Shown here: in pieces, positions 46,601 through 55,299 of the stretch
Layout: each line of letters begins with the position of its first letter
Position numbering within the stretch: the first letter of the stretch is position 1
Notes under the pieces: generated by a model
Seen by the model: the letters and a program-made list of their open reading frames with translations, nothing else
Told to the model about the DNA's origin: nothing
Databases searched by the model: none
Program-made: the position numbers and the translations under genes
NCBI GenBank assembly: GCA_020851555.1
Contig: JADZCM010000022.1
Coordinates: 84,831-148,830, forward strand
Direction: 5' to 3'
Source: Bryobacterales bacterium
GTDB lineage: Bacteria; Acidobacteriota; Terriglobia; Bryobacterales; Bryobacteraceae
Length of the DNA: 64,000 nucleotides

Positions 46601-46714
46601 CTGCCGCAGCCGCACGACAGGCCCGGCCGGCCGTCGCGGGACGCCCAGCCGGCGATCGAGCCGGCCCGCCACCCGGTGGCAAAGCCTGGAACGGGACTGA
46701 CCGCGGTAGCATGA
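43697..46714 (+). CDS. Bifunctional PAS-PAS-GAF-GGDEF-EAL c-di-GMP enzyme
   Basis: 1005 residues with the same membrane/PAS/PAS/GAF architecture as the preceding gene, then intact GGDEF and EAL domains. Cyclase: DLDRFKSVNDTLGHAAGD, the RETD I-site and WGGDEF (~610). Phosphodiesterase: VEALLRW (Glu738), NVSGMQ, ELEISESM, IAIDDFG (Asp860-Asp861), NVKIDPSLV, TAEGVET and QGYLFGAPV. It should be able to make or degrade c-di-GMP depending on the sensors. Confidence 0.93.
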   Translation: MDLVLVVLKFVLNGAALVAASPIFMIAAGRPAAALRAQLLWSALGTLALTVLAICGVAALMHFRSRRALSAVQQALTEGIDGRARSVRGRIWPRKPKPAASPSTWPDALRQISDGLEAHRRAVVGVLDSLSTSVALLDGDGSVLMCNTAFCRNFGLVREEVTGRSILAALPPSIMQQWSPRLLGESQWIGDDIAQVEDAASGRKWRMIMRRVAYKEGSGNRLALLVEPVGTGKPAAEEAAPPADLSEALLAGVRDGVLLVGPDGVLLDVNQAAAEIFGYPREQARGLPLQRLLAADPARPPEQTLDAYILSEDWKLDGRLMDVRMRRRDGSVFPAEVKLSSGRHRRRRIFVACVRDTTAEENARLLSKDRLRVVELISRNAALPEVLEALTQMVERQLPGSYCVVMLRQHGRLVPASAASLPAELLRDLEDLPIEASRASCAAAASEARIVVARDLARTGMHPSFREHGIRSSWSAPVFSGEGSVVGTVAVYQRAEAEPNADQTGLLEMAGRLASLCLEQRDLNQKLAFRAQHDSLTGIVNRACFEERLKLAIAAARRAKRPLGILSVDLDRFKSVNDTLGHAAGDALLQGVARRMQACLRETDVLARWGGDEFAVGLLDPGCRTDVETVARKLADSLHPPFQLDGHQVSISATIGVSVYPEDGHDLQSLMRTADRELYKGKQDGGGGRAQSAAGALTGHLSLRRTPSGLNQAVENGELALHFQPQFHLGTGQLVAVEALLRWNHPELGLLPPSEFLPAAEQSGLIVPIGQWVVREACRQVREFPSAAGHPAMRVAINVSGMQLCQTDFLAQLMRSVDEFGVPPDAIELEISESMLLRDQGEFVRRMEALRERGVRIAIDDFGPGYAALSSLDRLPVNNVKIDPSLVKGLTAGAGGRFLIESIVTLASSLNIESTAEGVETLQQLSALQAAGCRRAQGYLFGAPVAGEQFRAHAAALATEGSLRGFLALPQPHDRPGRPSRDAQPAIEPARHPVAKPGTGLTAVA

Positions 46715-46809
46715 CTGCCGCCGGGGATCTGCCGGGGGTCCCCGGAGGGGCCTGGATTTGTGCCGTGCGGCAGGGCGTGCCCCCCATGTGGGAAGCTACG
46801 GCCGGCGCC

Positions 46810-46827
46810 CTATATCGAACGATATAG
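46810..46827. promoter_or_regulatory. Perfect palindrome upstream of the PilZ gene
   Basis: CTATATCG-AA-CGATATAG is a perfect 8-bp inverted repeat around a 2-bp centre. A TATAGT (46823-46828) within its right arm could be a -10 element, with the PilZ start ~120 bp on. It looks like a repressor operator. Confidence 0.45.
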
Positions 46828-46945
46828 TACTGATAAGACACAAGAAGTCTACCTTTGTACTATTGCCGGATCCTTCCCGTTTTCATAGACTTTTGCTTGG
46901 GCAGCCCTAGTGCGCCGGAGTGCGGGGCTCGGAGGGAGACAGCTT

Positions 46946-48019
46946 ATGATGATTAGCAGAAGCTCCAACAAGGACGACGAGATAAACGGAAGCATGAGAT
47001 ACGGCAAGCTGGCTGAGTTGCTCAGCTTCGACCCTTCCACGCTGGCCGAAGACGGACTCCGGAAAGCGGACAGCGACGCTCCGCCGGCGACGGACTGTGC
47101 CGTGACGGAGATGGAGGAGGAGCCATTGCTCGCAACGCCGGCGCCTCCGATTCCGAGCTTGGAGCGAGTGGACAACCAGGTAGTCGCCGCGCCGCCGCCG
47201 AACGGCACTCCGGCCGTATCCGAACCGGTACAATCTTCCGTCACCGCCATCCACAGGGCGGCGGAACAGATGGCCGAGTCGTTGGTGGCGACCATCAAGG
47301 AGGCGGCCAGTGACGTCTACCGGCGCGCCGAACTCGACCGCTTGAAGCTCGAAGCCGCCCTGGAAAGCATCGAGCGGACTAAAGCGGACGTGGGCCGCGC
47401 CTGTGCGGAGCTTACCGTGCTGCACGAGGTGACGGAACTGATCTCCGAGACCGGCCAGCAGCAGGGAGCGAAGCTGGCAGCGCTGGATGAAAGGATCCTT
47501 CGAGCCGAGGACGCCACGAAGCAGGCGCAACAGAAGGCAGAGGAGATGCTGCGCGCGCAGGACACGGCCAGTGAGAGCCTGCGGGCTTCTCTGGAGAGAA
47601 TGGCCGACCTTGAACGCCGCTTGGGCGCGGGCCTCGACCGGCTGGAAGCGGTCGAGCGCGCCATCCAGACCGTGACCGTCGAAGCCGAACAACACGCCGC
47701 GCTCTGGGCCAGGTTCATGGGCTCTCTCCGCACGCTCGACATGAGGACCGAGAAGCGGTTTCCGGTCAAGGAGCCGGTCCAGGTGGTGGTGGCCGGCGAC
47801 CCGTCCACAAAAGTGACCGGCCACATCGCGAACGTCTCAGACAATGGTCTTGGCTTGATGCTTGACACCAGCCTTCCGGTTGGGAGCGCCCTCCAGATCG
47901 AGGTGGACGGAACCCGCCTGAGCGGCACCGTGCGGCACTCCCGCGCCTCCAAGGGAGGACACGCGGTGGGGGTGGCCCTGACCGAGCCGCTGCGGCTTCC
48001 GGTAGCCGGAGCGCACTAA
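46946..48019 (+). CDS. Coiled-coil PilZ-domain c-di-GMP effector
   Basis: 357 residues starting at ATG 46946, with GGAGGG 9 nt upstream. The first ~110 residues are hydrophilic and probably disordered. A long helical heptad-rich region at ~120-265 follows (EAALESIERTKADVGRACAEL and others). The C-terminal PilZ domain at ~275-355 has the motif KRFPVK (the second Arg of RxxxR is Lys) and ANVSDNGLG (N-x-S-x-x-G). PilZ domains bind c-di-GMP and change the output of the attached module. It lies between GGDEF-EAL genes, so it may be the local receptor. Confidence 0.85.
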   Translation: MMISRSSNKDDEINGSMRYGKLAELLSFDPSTLAEDGLRKADSDAPPATDCAVTEMEEEPLLATPAPPIPSLERVDNQVVAAPPPNGTPAVSEPVQSSVTAIHRAAEQMAESLVATIKEAASDVYRRAELDRLKLEAALESIERTKADVGRACAELTVLHEVTELISETGQQQGAKLAALDERILRAEDATKQAQQKAEEMLRAQDTASESLRASLERMADLERRLGAGLDRLEAVERAIQTVTVEAEQHAALWARFMGSLRTLDMRTEKRFPVKEPVQVVVAGDPSTKVTGHIANVSDNGLGLMLDTSLPVGSALQIEVDGTRLSGTVRHSRASKGGHAVGVALTEPLRLPVAGAH

Positions 48020-48092
48020 CGGGGCGCCCGGCGGGCTTGCCGCCCCGGCGCAAAGCACACATCGCCATGCCGGCCATCCACCCCCCAAGACC

Positions 48093-49772
48093 ATGAATCC
48101 GGGGACGCGGGCAACGCGCATCCGGCTCGCCCCGAGACCGATCTCGGTCGTTGCCGGCGGCCTCTCCGTGGGCTTCTGGATCGCGGCGGGTTTCGCCGGG
48201 AGAGACGCGGGACTGCTGCTGGTCTATGTGGCCGGCGCCCTTTCCGCGCTCGCGCTTCTGACGCTGCTGCGCATCCCGCGCATGCCGGCGGAACAGGGCG
48301 CACCGGAGGCGGCGGACAGCGCGTCTCTCATTGCCGCCGCGCCGCTGTCCTGGCGGGACCCGCTTACCGGCCTGCCCGGCATGGCCAGCTTCGAAGACCA
48401 CTTGAAGCGGGCCGTGGCCCGGGCCCGCCGCGACTTGCACCCGCTGGCGGTGCTCGCGATCGACGTCGACCATGCTGCAAAGGCAGCCTCCGATGAAGGC
48501 AGTACGACCGACGGCGAGACTCCGCGGAGGATCGCGCAGCGGATCGAGACGTGCCTCCGCTCCGGCGACATCGTGGCGCGCTCCCAGGACGGAAGCTTTC
48601 TGGTTGCCCTGCCCGAACTCAAGCAGAGGGAGGACGCCTTCCGCATCGCCTGGAAGCTGGCGCAGGCCATCGGTGAGATGTTCGAGGCCGAGGGCGAGGG
48701 CGGCACGGCCTCCGGCGTCGTGGGCGTCAGCCTGTTTCCCGACGACGGGCTGGAATCCGAGACCCTCCGCGAAAACGCCGCAAAGGCCATGCAGCGCGCC
48801 AGGGAGAAGGGCCGCGGCCCGGTCACCGGTTGCAGTCCGGAACTCGGGGAAATCGCCACGGACCGGATGGATCTGGAGCGGCGCCTGAAGAGCGCGCTGG
48901 ATTCGGGCGAACTCGCGCTTTTCTATCAGCCGCAGTTCGACTTGAAAACCCGGAAACTCACCACCCTCGAGGCGCTCGTGCGCTGGAACCACCCGCAGCG
49001 GGGCTTGCTGCGGCCGGAGCACTTCCTGGGAATCGCCGAGGACTGCGGGCTGATTCTGCCGCTCGATGCGTGGGCGTTGTGTGCCGCGTGCCGGCAGATC
49101 CGGCTCATGCAGCGCGGCGGGGGGGTCCCGGCCAGAGTCGCAGTCAATATCTCGGAGGTCCGGTTTTTCCGCGACGATTTCGAGGAGACCGTGAAACAGG
49201 CCATCGCGGAGAACGAGATCGAGCCGGACTTCCTGGTGCTGGAACTCTCGGAGCGCTGGGTGATGAAGGACCTGAGCCGGTCGCGGCGCAAGGTCGAAAG
49301 GCTGCGGAGAATGGGCGTGCGGATCGCGATCGACAATTTCGGCGCGGGCGGCGCCTCGCTCGACCTCCTTCAGAGCATGCCCATCGACAGTCTGAAAATA
49401 GACCGCAGCTTCATACGGAACCTGGGAGTGTACCCCAGGAGCGCCCGGCTGGTAGGCTCGATCCTGAATCTGGCCCGCGACCTGGGAGTGCCCGCCGTGG
49501 CCGAGGGCGTGGAATCGATCCCGCAATTGAAAGCACTGCGGTCGCTGGGCTGCGACCTTGCTCAGGGATACCTGTTCGGAATGCCGCTGCCCCCCTCTTC
49601 TCTCAGCCGGTGGGTCTCCCCTGAAAACGCCTTCTGCGAGGTATTCAGGCGCGCCGTAATCCCTCTGGCCAGCAATCCGATCTGGGTGGCGCAGCCTGAC
49701 GTTCGTCCGCTGACCGCCGGGGTCCGCCCCGCCAGTCAACTTCTGGACAATAGCATCTCGCTGGCCCCCTGA
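48093..49772 (+). CDS. Degenerate GGDEF-EAL protein
   Basis: 559 residues: two membrane segments (~17-55), a GGDEF-like domain at ~90-230 and an EAL domain at ~245-500. The cyclase signature is degenerate (SQDGSF where GGDEF is expected), so it should not make c-di-GMP. The EAL domain keeps LEALVRW (Glu293), NISEVRF, SLKIDRSFI, AEGVES and QGYLFGMP. The pair Asp-Asp of the DDFG loop is Asp414-Asn415 (DNFGAGG). Phosphodiesterase activity is therefore doubtful. It may be a c-di-GMP binder or a weak enzyme. Confidence 0.88.
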   Translation: MNPGTRATRIRLAPRPISVVAGGLSVGFWIAAGFAGRDAGLLLVYVAGALSALALLTLLRIPRMPAEQGAPEAADSASLIAAAPLSWRDPLTGLPGMASFEDHLKRAVARARRDLHPLAVLAIDVDHAAKAASDEGSTTDGETPRRIAQRIETCLRSGDIVARSQDGSFLVALPELKQREDAFRIAWKLAQAIGEMFEAEGEGGTASGVVGVSLFPDDGLESETLRENAAKAMQRAREKGRGPVTGCSPELGEIATDRMDLERRLKSALDSGELALFYQPQFDLKTRKLTTLEALVRWNHPQRGLLRPEHFLGIAEDCGLILPLDAWALCAACRQIRLMQRGGGVPARVAVNISEVRFFRDDFEETVKQAIAENEIEPDFLVLELSERWVMKDLSRSRRKVERLRRMGVRIAIDNFGAGGASLDLLQSMPIDSLKIDRSFIRNLGVYPRSARLVGSILNLARDLGVPAVAEGVESIPQLKALRSLGCDLAQGYLFGMPLPPSSLSRWVSPENAFCEVFRRAVIPLASNPIWVAQPDVRPLTAGVRPASQLLDNSISLAP

Positions 49773-49810
49773 CCGTTCGTCCTGGCCCCCTCCTGTCCAC
49801 GGGAGGTAAA

Positions 49811-51061
49811 ATGACCGGCATGAGAATCCTGCTCGTTCTGCTGGCCGCGGGCGTGGCATTCGCCCAGGCTGATTACGATCTTCTGCTTAAAGGCGGCCGC
49901 GTTATCGACGGACGAAACAACCTGAACGCCGTGCGCGACGTCGCCATTAAAGGTGACCGGATCGCCGCGGTGGCTGCCGACATTCCGTCTTCGCGGGCAC
50001 AACGGACCGTCGACGTGACCGGACTGCTGGTGACGCCGGGCCTCATCGACATCCACGTCCACGTGTACGCCGGCACGGGAGAGCGGAACTCCTACGCCGG
50101 AGACAACAGCGTCTACCCCGACGGCTTCACGTTCCGCGCCGGCGTAACCACCGTGGCGGACGCGGGGGGAGCCGGGTGGCGCAACTTCGACGACTTCCGC
50201 GACCGGATCATCAACCGTTCGCTGACCCGTGTCCTGGCCTTCCTGAACATCGTCGGCAACGGCATGCGCGGCGGCAAATTGGAGCAGGACCTGAGCGACA
50301 TGGAGGTCAAGCCCACCGCCGATACCGCCTTAAAACACAAGGGCCTGATCGTGGGGATCAAGTCGGCGCATTACGCGGGACGCGACTGGGCTCCCTTCGA
50401 GCGCGGGGAAGAAGCGGCTAGGATCGCCGGGGTGCCTTTCATGGTGGATTTCGGCAACAACTTCCCGGAACGTCCTCTGTACGATCTTCTCAACAAGGTC
50501 TACCGTCCGGGCGACATTTACACGCACATGTACTCCGGCCTGCGCGATGAGCAGGACGAGGCCACGGGGGGGCCGTCCCGCGCCATGATCGACGGCCGCA
50601 AGCGAGGTGTGATCTTTGACGTCGGCCACGGCGGCGGCAGTTTCTTCTGGAGGGTGGCGGTCCCCATGGTGAAAGCCGGCTTCATTCCCGACACCATCTC
50701 CACCGACCTGCACATCACCAGCATGAACAGCGGCATGAAGGACATGCTCAACGTCATGTCGAAGTTCCTCATCCTGGGCCTGCCGCTCGAGCAGGTCATC
50801 CTGCAATCCACCTGGAACCCGGCCAAGGCTATCCAGCACGAGGAACTCGGGCATCTTTCGGCCGGCTCCATCGCCGACGTGGCCGTCCTGCGGCTGGAGA
50901 AGGGCGACTTCGGCTTCACGGACGCCGGCAACGGACGCCTGCGCGGGAACCAGAAACTGACTTGCGAACTGACCATCAAGAGCGGCCGCGTGCAATGGGA
51001 CTTGAACGGCCTGTCGCGCGACGACTGGGAGAAGCAGCCTCCGCCGCGCAAGAAGCGGTAG
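49811..51061 (+). CDS. Exported dihydroorotase-like amidohydrolase/deacetylase
   Basis: 416 residues. A signal peptide (MRILLVLLAAGVAFAQ) follows MTG, and the start has GGGAGG 4 nt upstream. The metal-binding pattern includes GLIDIHVHVYAG (HxH), an IKSAHYAG lysine candidate for carbamylation, THMYSG, GHGGGS and STDLHI. This places it in the amidohydrolase superfamily near dihydroorotase/D-glucosaminate-type deacetylases. Neighbours include an exported SelA-like enzyme. Substrate unknown. Confidence 0.85.
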   Translation: MTGMRILLVLLAAGVAFAQADYDLLLKGGRVIDGRNNLNAVRDVAIKGDRIAAVAADIPSSRAQRTVDVTGLLVTPGLIDIHVHVYAGTGERNSYAGDNSVYPDGFTFRAGVTTVADAGGAGWRNFDDFRDRIINRSLTRVLAFLNIVGNGMRGGKLEQDLSDMEVKPTADTALKHKGLIVGIKSAHYAGRDWAPFERGEEAARIAGVPFMVDFGNNFPERPLYDLLNKVYRPGDIYTHMYSGLRDEQDEATGGPSRAMIDGRKRGVIFDVGHGGGSFFWRVAVPMVKAGFIPDTISTDLHITSMNSGMKDMLNVMSKFLILGLPLEQVILQSTWNPAKAIQHEELGHLSAGSIADVAVLRLEKGDFGFTDAGNGRLRGNQKLTCELTIKSGRVQWDLNGLSRDDWEKQPPPRKKR

Positions 51062-51065
51062 CGGA

Positions 51066-52349
51066 TTACAGCGGGTTTTTGTCGTAGTCGAACGGATCGT
51101 TGACCAGGTGCAGTTCGGGCTCGCCCGCGCGCGTGAGGTAGATGGTCTTCAGGGGATGCCGCGGAAAATCGGAGAGCTTGCGCGGCACGGCCGCTCCATC
51201 CACCCACTCATAGACCGGGACTTCCCAAGGGTTGAAGGTATCGCACAGGCCGCGCTCCTTGGCGATGCGGTAAAGGTGGACGTTGCCGGGTTCATGGCCT
51301 CCCAGGTATAGCCCGATAAGATCCAGCCGGAACTTGTCCTTGCTGAACATGACCAGGTTGGTCAGGTAATCGTCTCCGATTGCAAAACCGTTGCCGTCGC
51401 GCCCGTAGATGCCTTCGATCATCGCCAGGCCCGTCGTGAGGGTGCTGACGTTGTCGCAGGTCTTGTGGGCCCAGATTTCCTGCTCTATGGGGCCGATGCC
51501 GGCGGATTGGCCCCGGACGGCGGCGACCGTGTCGTAACGCACGTAACCCAGCTTCCTGTGGCGTTCGAAGAACTCGTTGACCACCCGCTCGACCCGCGGA
51601 TGGATGTCCGGCTTCACGAAGTCCGCCACTTTGAGCACGGACCTCCAGCCGCCGCAGAAGTTGGTGAAAGGATGCGCCACCAGTCCCTGCTCGTTCTTGA
51701 CCGCCAGTGTCAGGCACATGCTGTGCGCCTTCCATTTGGAGATGTTCAGGAGCCAGGTGTCCGGCTCGCCCACCGGGGCGTAGTGCGGAATGCGCGTGAA
51801 CACCACGCCGTCCGGCACCTTGGCCCAGGTGATGCCGAAACCGTCCCTCAGGTGGCGCGGCCGCGGCTGCGACTCGCAGACCTCGACTCCCAGCCGCTCG
51901 TTGATGTCATTGAACCCCCGCAGATTCCAGGTGTCGTAGGTGGTGGACTCGATGAAATGGAATCTCTTGAGGCCGAGCTCCTGAAGCCCCGTGACAAGAC
52001 CCTCGTAGAACTGCGGATCCGTACCCACTCCCCAGTTCTCCTCGGGCGGCCGTTTCGCGTCGTAGACGCCCGTTGCGTTGGGCTTCAGCACGATCCGGTG
52101 CGAGACCGGAACGCCGGGTTTGTCCATCGGCACGAAAATCTCGCGGGCCAGGGTTAAGCCCTCGCGCAGTTTGGCGGCGGAATCCATTTTCGCGGCCACC
52201 CGCGTGCGGCGGATGAACACCGCCTTCGGGTTGGCCTCGATGAACGGATGCACCCCGAAGTACGCCTGCGGCGCCCGGCCGGGCGCTGCTTGCAGCCGCC
52301 AGCCGGCGGCAGCGCCGGCTGCGAGAAAGCCTCTTCTGGTCAGAGACAT
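51066..52349 (-). CDS. Tat-exported DUF362 protein
   Basis: 427 residues starting at ATG 52349, with GAGGTG upstream. The N-terminus MSLTRRGFLAAGAAAGW is a classical twin-arginine signal (TRRGFL), so it is exported folded. The rest matches DUF362 proteins (IVLKPNATG, FHFIESTTYDTWN, WLLNISKWKAHSMC and AMIEGIYGRDGNGF). The family is often annotated as iron-sulphur or hypothetical. I see no convincing Cys cluster here. The frame upstream of 52349 is open but not coding. Confidence 0.8.
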   Translation of the reverse strand: MSLTRRGFLAAGAAAGWRLQAAPGRAPQAYFGVHPFIEANPKAVFIRRTRVAAKMDSAAKLREGLTLAREIFVPMDKPGVPVSHRIVLKPNATGVYDAKRPPEENWGVGTDPQFYEGLVTGLQELGLKRFHFIESTTYDTWNLRGFNDINERLGVEVCESQPRPRHLRDGFGITWAKVPDGVVFTRIPHYAPVGEPDTWLLNISKWKAHSMCLTLAVKNEQGLVAHPFTNFCGGWRSVLKVADFVKPDIHPRVERVVNEFFERHRKLGYVRYDTVAAVRGQSAGIGPIEQEIWAHKTCDNVSTLTTGLAMIEGIYGRDGNGFAIGDDYLTNLVMFSKDKFRLDLIGLYLGGHEPGNVHLYRIAKERGLCDTFNPWEVPVYEWVDGAAVPRKLSDFPRHPLKTIYLTRAGEPELHLVNDPFDYDKNPL

Positions 52350-52357
52350 GGTACACC

Positions 52358-53626
52358 TCAACTGAAGATCACGCTGGCCACGCGCTGAAGCTGGGGAATG
52401 GCGACTTCCGAGAGCGATCCGCGCCGCGCAATCCGCAACTGCGCCTGTTCCGCGCCGGGCTCCAGGAGAACGGCCCGGCTGAATACGCCCTGAATCTGCG
52501 CCAGCAAGGGCTGATTCATGGGCTGAGTGTAGTTGATCACGTGGAGCGCCGCTTTGCCGCGCAGGCCGCCTGACCGGGGGAACGCCGTCGAAAGCGCCAC
52601 GCCCGCCCGGCTGTTCCACAGCCGGGCAGCCCGGCGTTTCTGCCCGACGATATCGATCAGGTCCAGCGCGAATTCGCCAGGATCGGTGACGGGCTCCTTA
52701 TAAGCCACCAACTGCCCGCGGCCGAGGGAGAAGAACTCGCGGTCCGGCTCGCTGCGAGACGCTTTCAGTCCCGGCCGTTTCCACCACGCGCCGGGCTGAT
52801 CCACCACGACGGCCGCTCCCGCTTCGGCGTGCGCCAGGATGCGCCGCTGGATCTCGCCTTGGGGCGTTTCGATTCCCGCGGCTGACAAGACCAGGCAGCG
52901 CGACACGTCGGGAGCCGGAGGGTCGGACGAAGACGCCAGCGCCGGCGATACGTTCTGCCGGAAGCACAGATTCGCGATCTCTCTGGAGCTGTCACTCTCG
53001 TCCACCAGCACCGTGACCGAGGAGAGAGCCGGCTGCCGGAACATCTCCGCGTGCGCCGAGAGCCACCGCGCCGTCTGCCCGAGTCTTCGCCAGGCCGTGA
53101 GCGCATCGCCGGCGCCCTTGAGGAGAGCCGCCCGGAAACGCGGCTCAAGCGCCATCAGGTAGTTGCCGCCCGCGGCCCAGGCTTCCGCGAGAGCCAGTTC
53201 CAGGGAATCGAACCGGAAAGGGCGGTCCGGGGCGACCCCGGCATCGGCGTCGGGCAAATAACCCAGCACCGGGGGGATTCCGGGGTGCAACGCGCGTAAG
53301 TACCTGACGAGGTAAGTATTCTGGTCGACCCACAGGCTGCGCGTGGCGCTCGCCACGGAAGGATCCGGAGTCCCCGTCCCCGGCCACAGCCCCGCTTTGA
53401 CTACAACCGTATCCCCCGGCTTGGCCTTTCCCAGTTCCTGAAGATCGAGCGGCCGGATCTGGTCTTCGTGGACGGCGCGCAGACCCGCCTCCCGGCAGGC
53501 GGCCTCGAAGCCCTCGTGGGGGACGGTCATAACCGTAGAGACGCCCGCTTCCTTCAGCAACGGCACGTGAAGCGGATCCGGCTGGTCCCAGCGGATCGCC
53601 ACTGCGTTCAGCAAATCGATCGGCAT
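52358..53626 (-). CDS. Glycosidase-like protein of unknown function
   Basis: 422 residues without an obvious signal peptide. The first ~200 residues resemble a TIM-barrel-like carbohydrate-active domain (KEAGVSTVMTVPHEGFEAACREAG, EAWAAGGNYLMAL). The next ~150 have a Rossmann/GATase-like arrangement (SVTVLVDESDSSREIANLCFR and GAAVVVDQPGAWW), as in beta-galactosidase-type proteins with a trimerisation domain. No catalytic pair was identified, so activity is unassigned. It lies 8 nt upstream of the DUF362 gene and probably shares its operon. Confidence 0.55.
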   Translation of the reverse strand: MPIDLLNAVAIRWDQPDPLHVPLLKEAGVSTVMTVPHEGFEAACREAGLRAVHEDQIRPLDLQELGKAKPGDTVVVKAGLWPGTGTPDPSVASATRSLWVDQNTYLVRYLRALHPGIPPVLGYLPDADAGVAPDRPFRFDSLELALAEAWAAGGNYLMALEPRFRAALLKGAGDALTAWRRLGQTARWLSAHAEMFRQPALSSVTVLVDESDSSREIANLCFRQNVSPALASSSDPPAPDVSRCLVLSAAGIETPQGEIQRRILAHAEAGAAVVVDQPGAWWKRPGLKASRSEPDREFFSLGRGQLVAYKEPVTDPGEFALDLIDIVGQKRRAARLWNSRAGVALSTAFPRSGGLRGKAALHVINYTQPMNQPLLAQIQGVFSRAVLLEPGAEQAQLRIARRGSLSEVAIPQLQRVASVIFS

Positions 53627-53638
53627 TTCAGGCGCGCC

Positions 53639-55201
53639 TCAGCCGAAGTGTTTCTTGGCTGTGAACCTGGCCGTGCCGTATTCGCCCAGATCGACCGTAC
53701 CGGTGAGGACTCCGTTGGCGAAGGTCCCGTCAAAGCCATAGGGAATCGAGTTGCCTTCGTGCCGGTGAGAGCTTCTGAATCGAACCCGCGCCCCGTTGAC
53801 CGTGCCGCGCAGATCCGCGGAGAGGAACTCTCCGTGGTGGGTCCCCGCGAGCCGCTCGCCCGTCTGCTCCAGGTAAAGCGTGTGGCGCGCCCGGCCCCGG
53901 TCGAATTCAAGGTCCGCGTCCCAGCGGCCGGAAACCTGCACCGAAGCGGCAGAGTCCTCGGCGGGCGCCGCCTTGGGCGGGTTGGAGAACACTTCCCGGA
54001 TGCGGCGGGCCACAATGGCGTCTTCGCCCGGCATCATCATGTAGGGGTTGACGGAGAAGGAGGTCTCGCTCTGCGGACCAAACCCGTCCGAGCCGGTCAG
54101 CGTGATGCGCGGATCCCCCGCGTCCAGGGCGGCGACGAGTTGACCGCCCGTCAGCCCCACCTTGGAGGCGTTCCAGGATACCCGCAGCGTCGGTGTGTAA
54201 TTGGAGGGCCCCCGCGGCTGCATGATCTCGCTTCGAACCGTGGGGAAGGACGCCACGCTCTGCCGGATGGTCTCCAGCCAGCTCTCCCATTCCTTCCATT
54301 CCGCCTGATGGTCGCGCTTGACCCAGGCTTCCACCGCCGCCAGCATGCCCATGGTCTCTTCCTTGCCGACCTTCATCGGGCGTCCGAAGGCGTGATGGGG
54401 CGAGCTGTTGATCCATGCCGCCTGGAGCAGGTCCTTGCGGCCCAGGAGCAGCCCGGCGCACTGGGGTCCGCGCAGGCACTTTCCGCCGCTGTAACCCACC
54501 ATGTCAACCCCCTTGGTGAGATACACGTTCGGGATCGTCAGCCGTTCGGCTGCCGCATCCACCAGCACCGGAATGTTCCGGGCGTGGGCCGCGGCGACCA
54601 TCTCCTCCAGCGTCATGGGATGCCGCGACAGGCTCTCGCCGAGGAGCGAGACCACGGCGGTGGCTGGGCTGAGCGCCTCCAGGAACTCCTCCCGCGTGCG
54701 CGGCGTCAGCATCTTCACGCCGAGCATGCGTATGGCGTGATCGTACTGGTTGCGCGACTGGCTCGGCATCACCACCTCGTTCTTGAGGCCGGTGAGGTCC
54801 GGCAGCCGGTTCATTTTCTCGGGATCGGCGCCCGCAATGCAGGCCGACGTGGCATGGGTCAGCGCCGCCGCGCACCCCGCCGTTACGATGCCCCACTCCG
54901 CCTGCGTGATCTGCGCCAGCCGCCGCCCCACGCCGTCGGCCAGTTCATCCAGATGAACGTAGTGGCGCGAGGCCTCGTCCATGGCCTTCTTCACTTCGGG
55001 GAGCGTAAGCGACCCGCTGATGATGGTGAAGGTCCCGCGGCAGTTGATCAGGGGCCGGACGCCAATGGCCTGGTAGAGGTTCCCGGCGGCCGCCGGCTGT
55101 GCCGCCCGAAACGGCAGCCGCCCGGCCAGAATCCCCAGAACGCCTGTTCCGGCGCGCCGGAATGTGTCGCGCCTGCTCAGAGAAGAGAACCAACGGTTCA
55201 T
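53639..55201 (-). CDS. Tat-exported SelA-like PLP enzyme with added C-terminal beta domain
   Basis: 520 residues from ATG 55201, with GGGAGGG upstream. It starts with a Tat-like segment (SRRDTFRRAGTG) and a hydrophobic stretch. Residues ~45-410 are a fold-type I PLP domain like SelA/L-seryl-tRNA-selenium-transferase relatives and D-glucosaminate-6-phosphate ammonia-lyase. The PLP lysine is in YSGGKCLRGPQCAG, with HARNIPVLVDAAA before it. The last ~95 residues (VSGRWDADLEFDRGRARHTL and onward) form a beta-barrel-like unit resembling the separate 111-residue protein at 57440. No tRNA-Sec or SelB gene is near. A selenium role is unlikely. Confidence 0.8.
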   Translation of the reverse strand: MNRWFSSLSRRDTFRRAGTGVLGILAGRLPFRAAQPAAAGNLYQAIGVRPLINCRGTFTIISGSLTLPEVKKAMDEASRHYVHLDELADGVGRRLAQITQAEWGIVTAGCAAALTHATSACIAGADPEKMNRLPDLTGLKNEVVMPSQSRNQYDHAIRMLGVKMLTPRTREEFLEALSPATAVVSLLGESLSRHPMTLEEMVAAAHARNIPVLVDAAAERLTIPNVYLTKGVDMVGYSGGKCLRGPQCAGLLLGRKDLLQAAWINSSPHHAFGRPMKVGKEETMGMLAAVEAWVKRDHQAEWKEWESWLETIRQSVASFPTVRSEIMQPRGPSNYTPTLRVSWNASKVGLTGGQLVAALDAGDPRITLTGSDGFGPQSETSFSVNPYMMMPGEDAIVARRIREVFSNPPKAAPAEDSAASVQVSGRWDADLEFDRGRARHTLYLEQTGERLAGTHHGEFLSADLRGTVNGARVRFRSSHRHEGNSIPYGFDGTFANGVLTGTVDLGEYGTARFTAKKHFG

Positions 55202-55299
55202 GAGTACCCTCCCGCCGCCGGTGCGGTCAGGACACGCACCCACGGCTCCTGCCCCTACTGTACACCAGCCCCGGGGCTTACCGAGAGGGCAATCCCGGC

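Noticed and set aside
47766..49859. 697-codon minus-strand open frame opposite the PilZ/GGDEF-EAL genes
   Set aside because: Shadow of the sense-strand genes, with no domain pattern.
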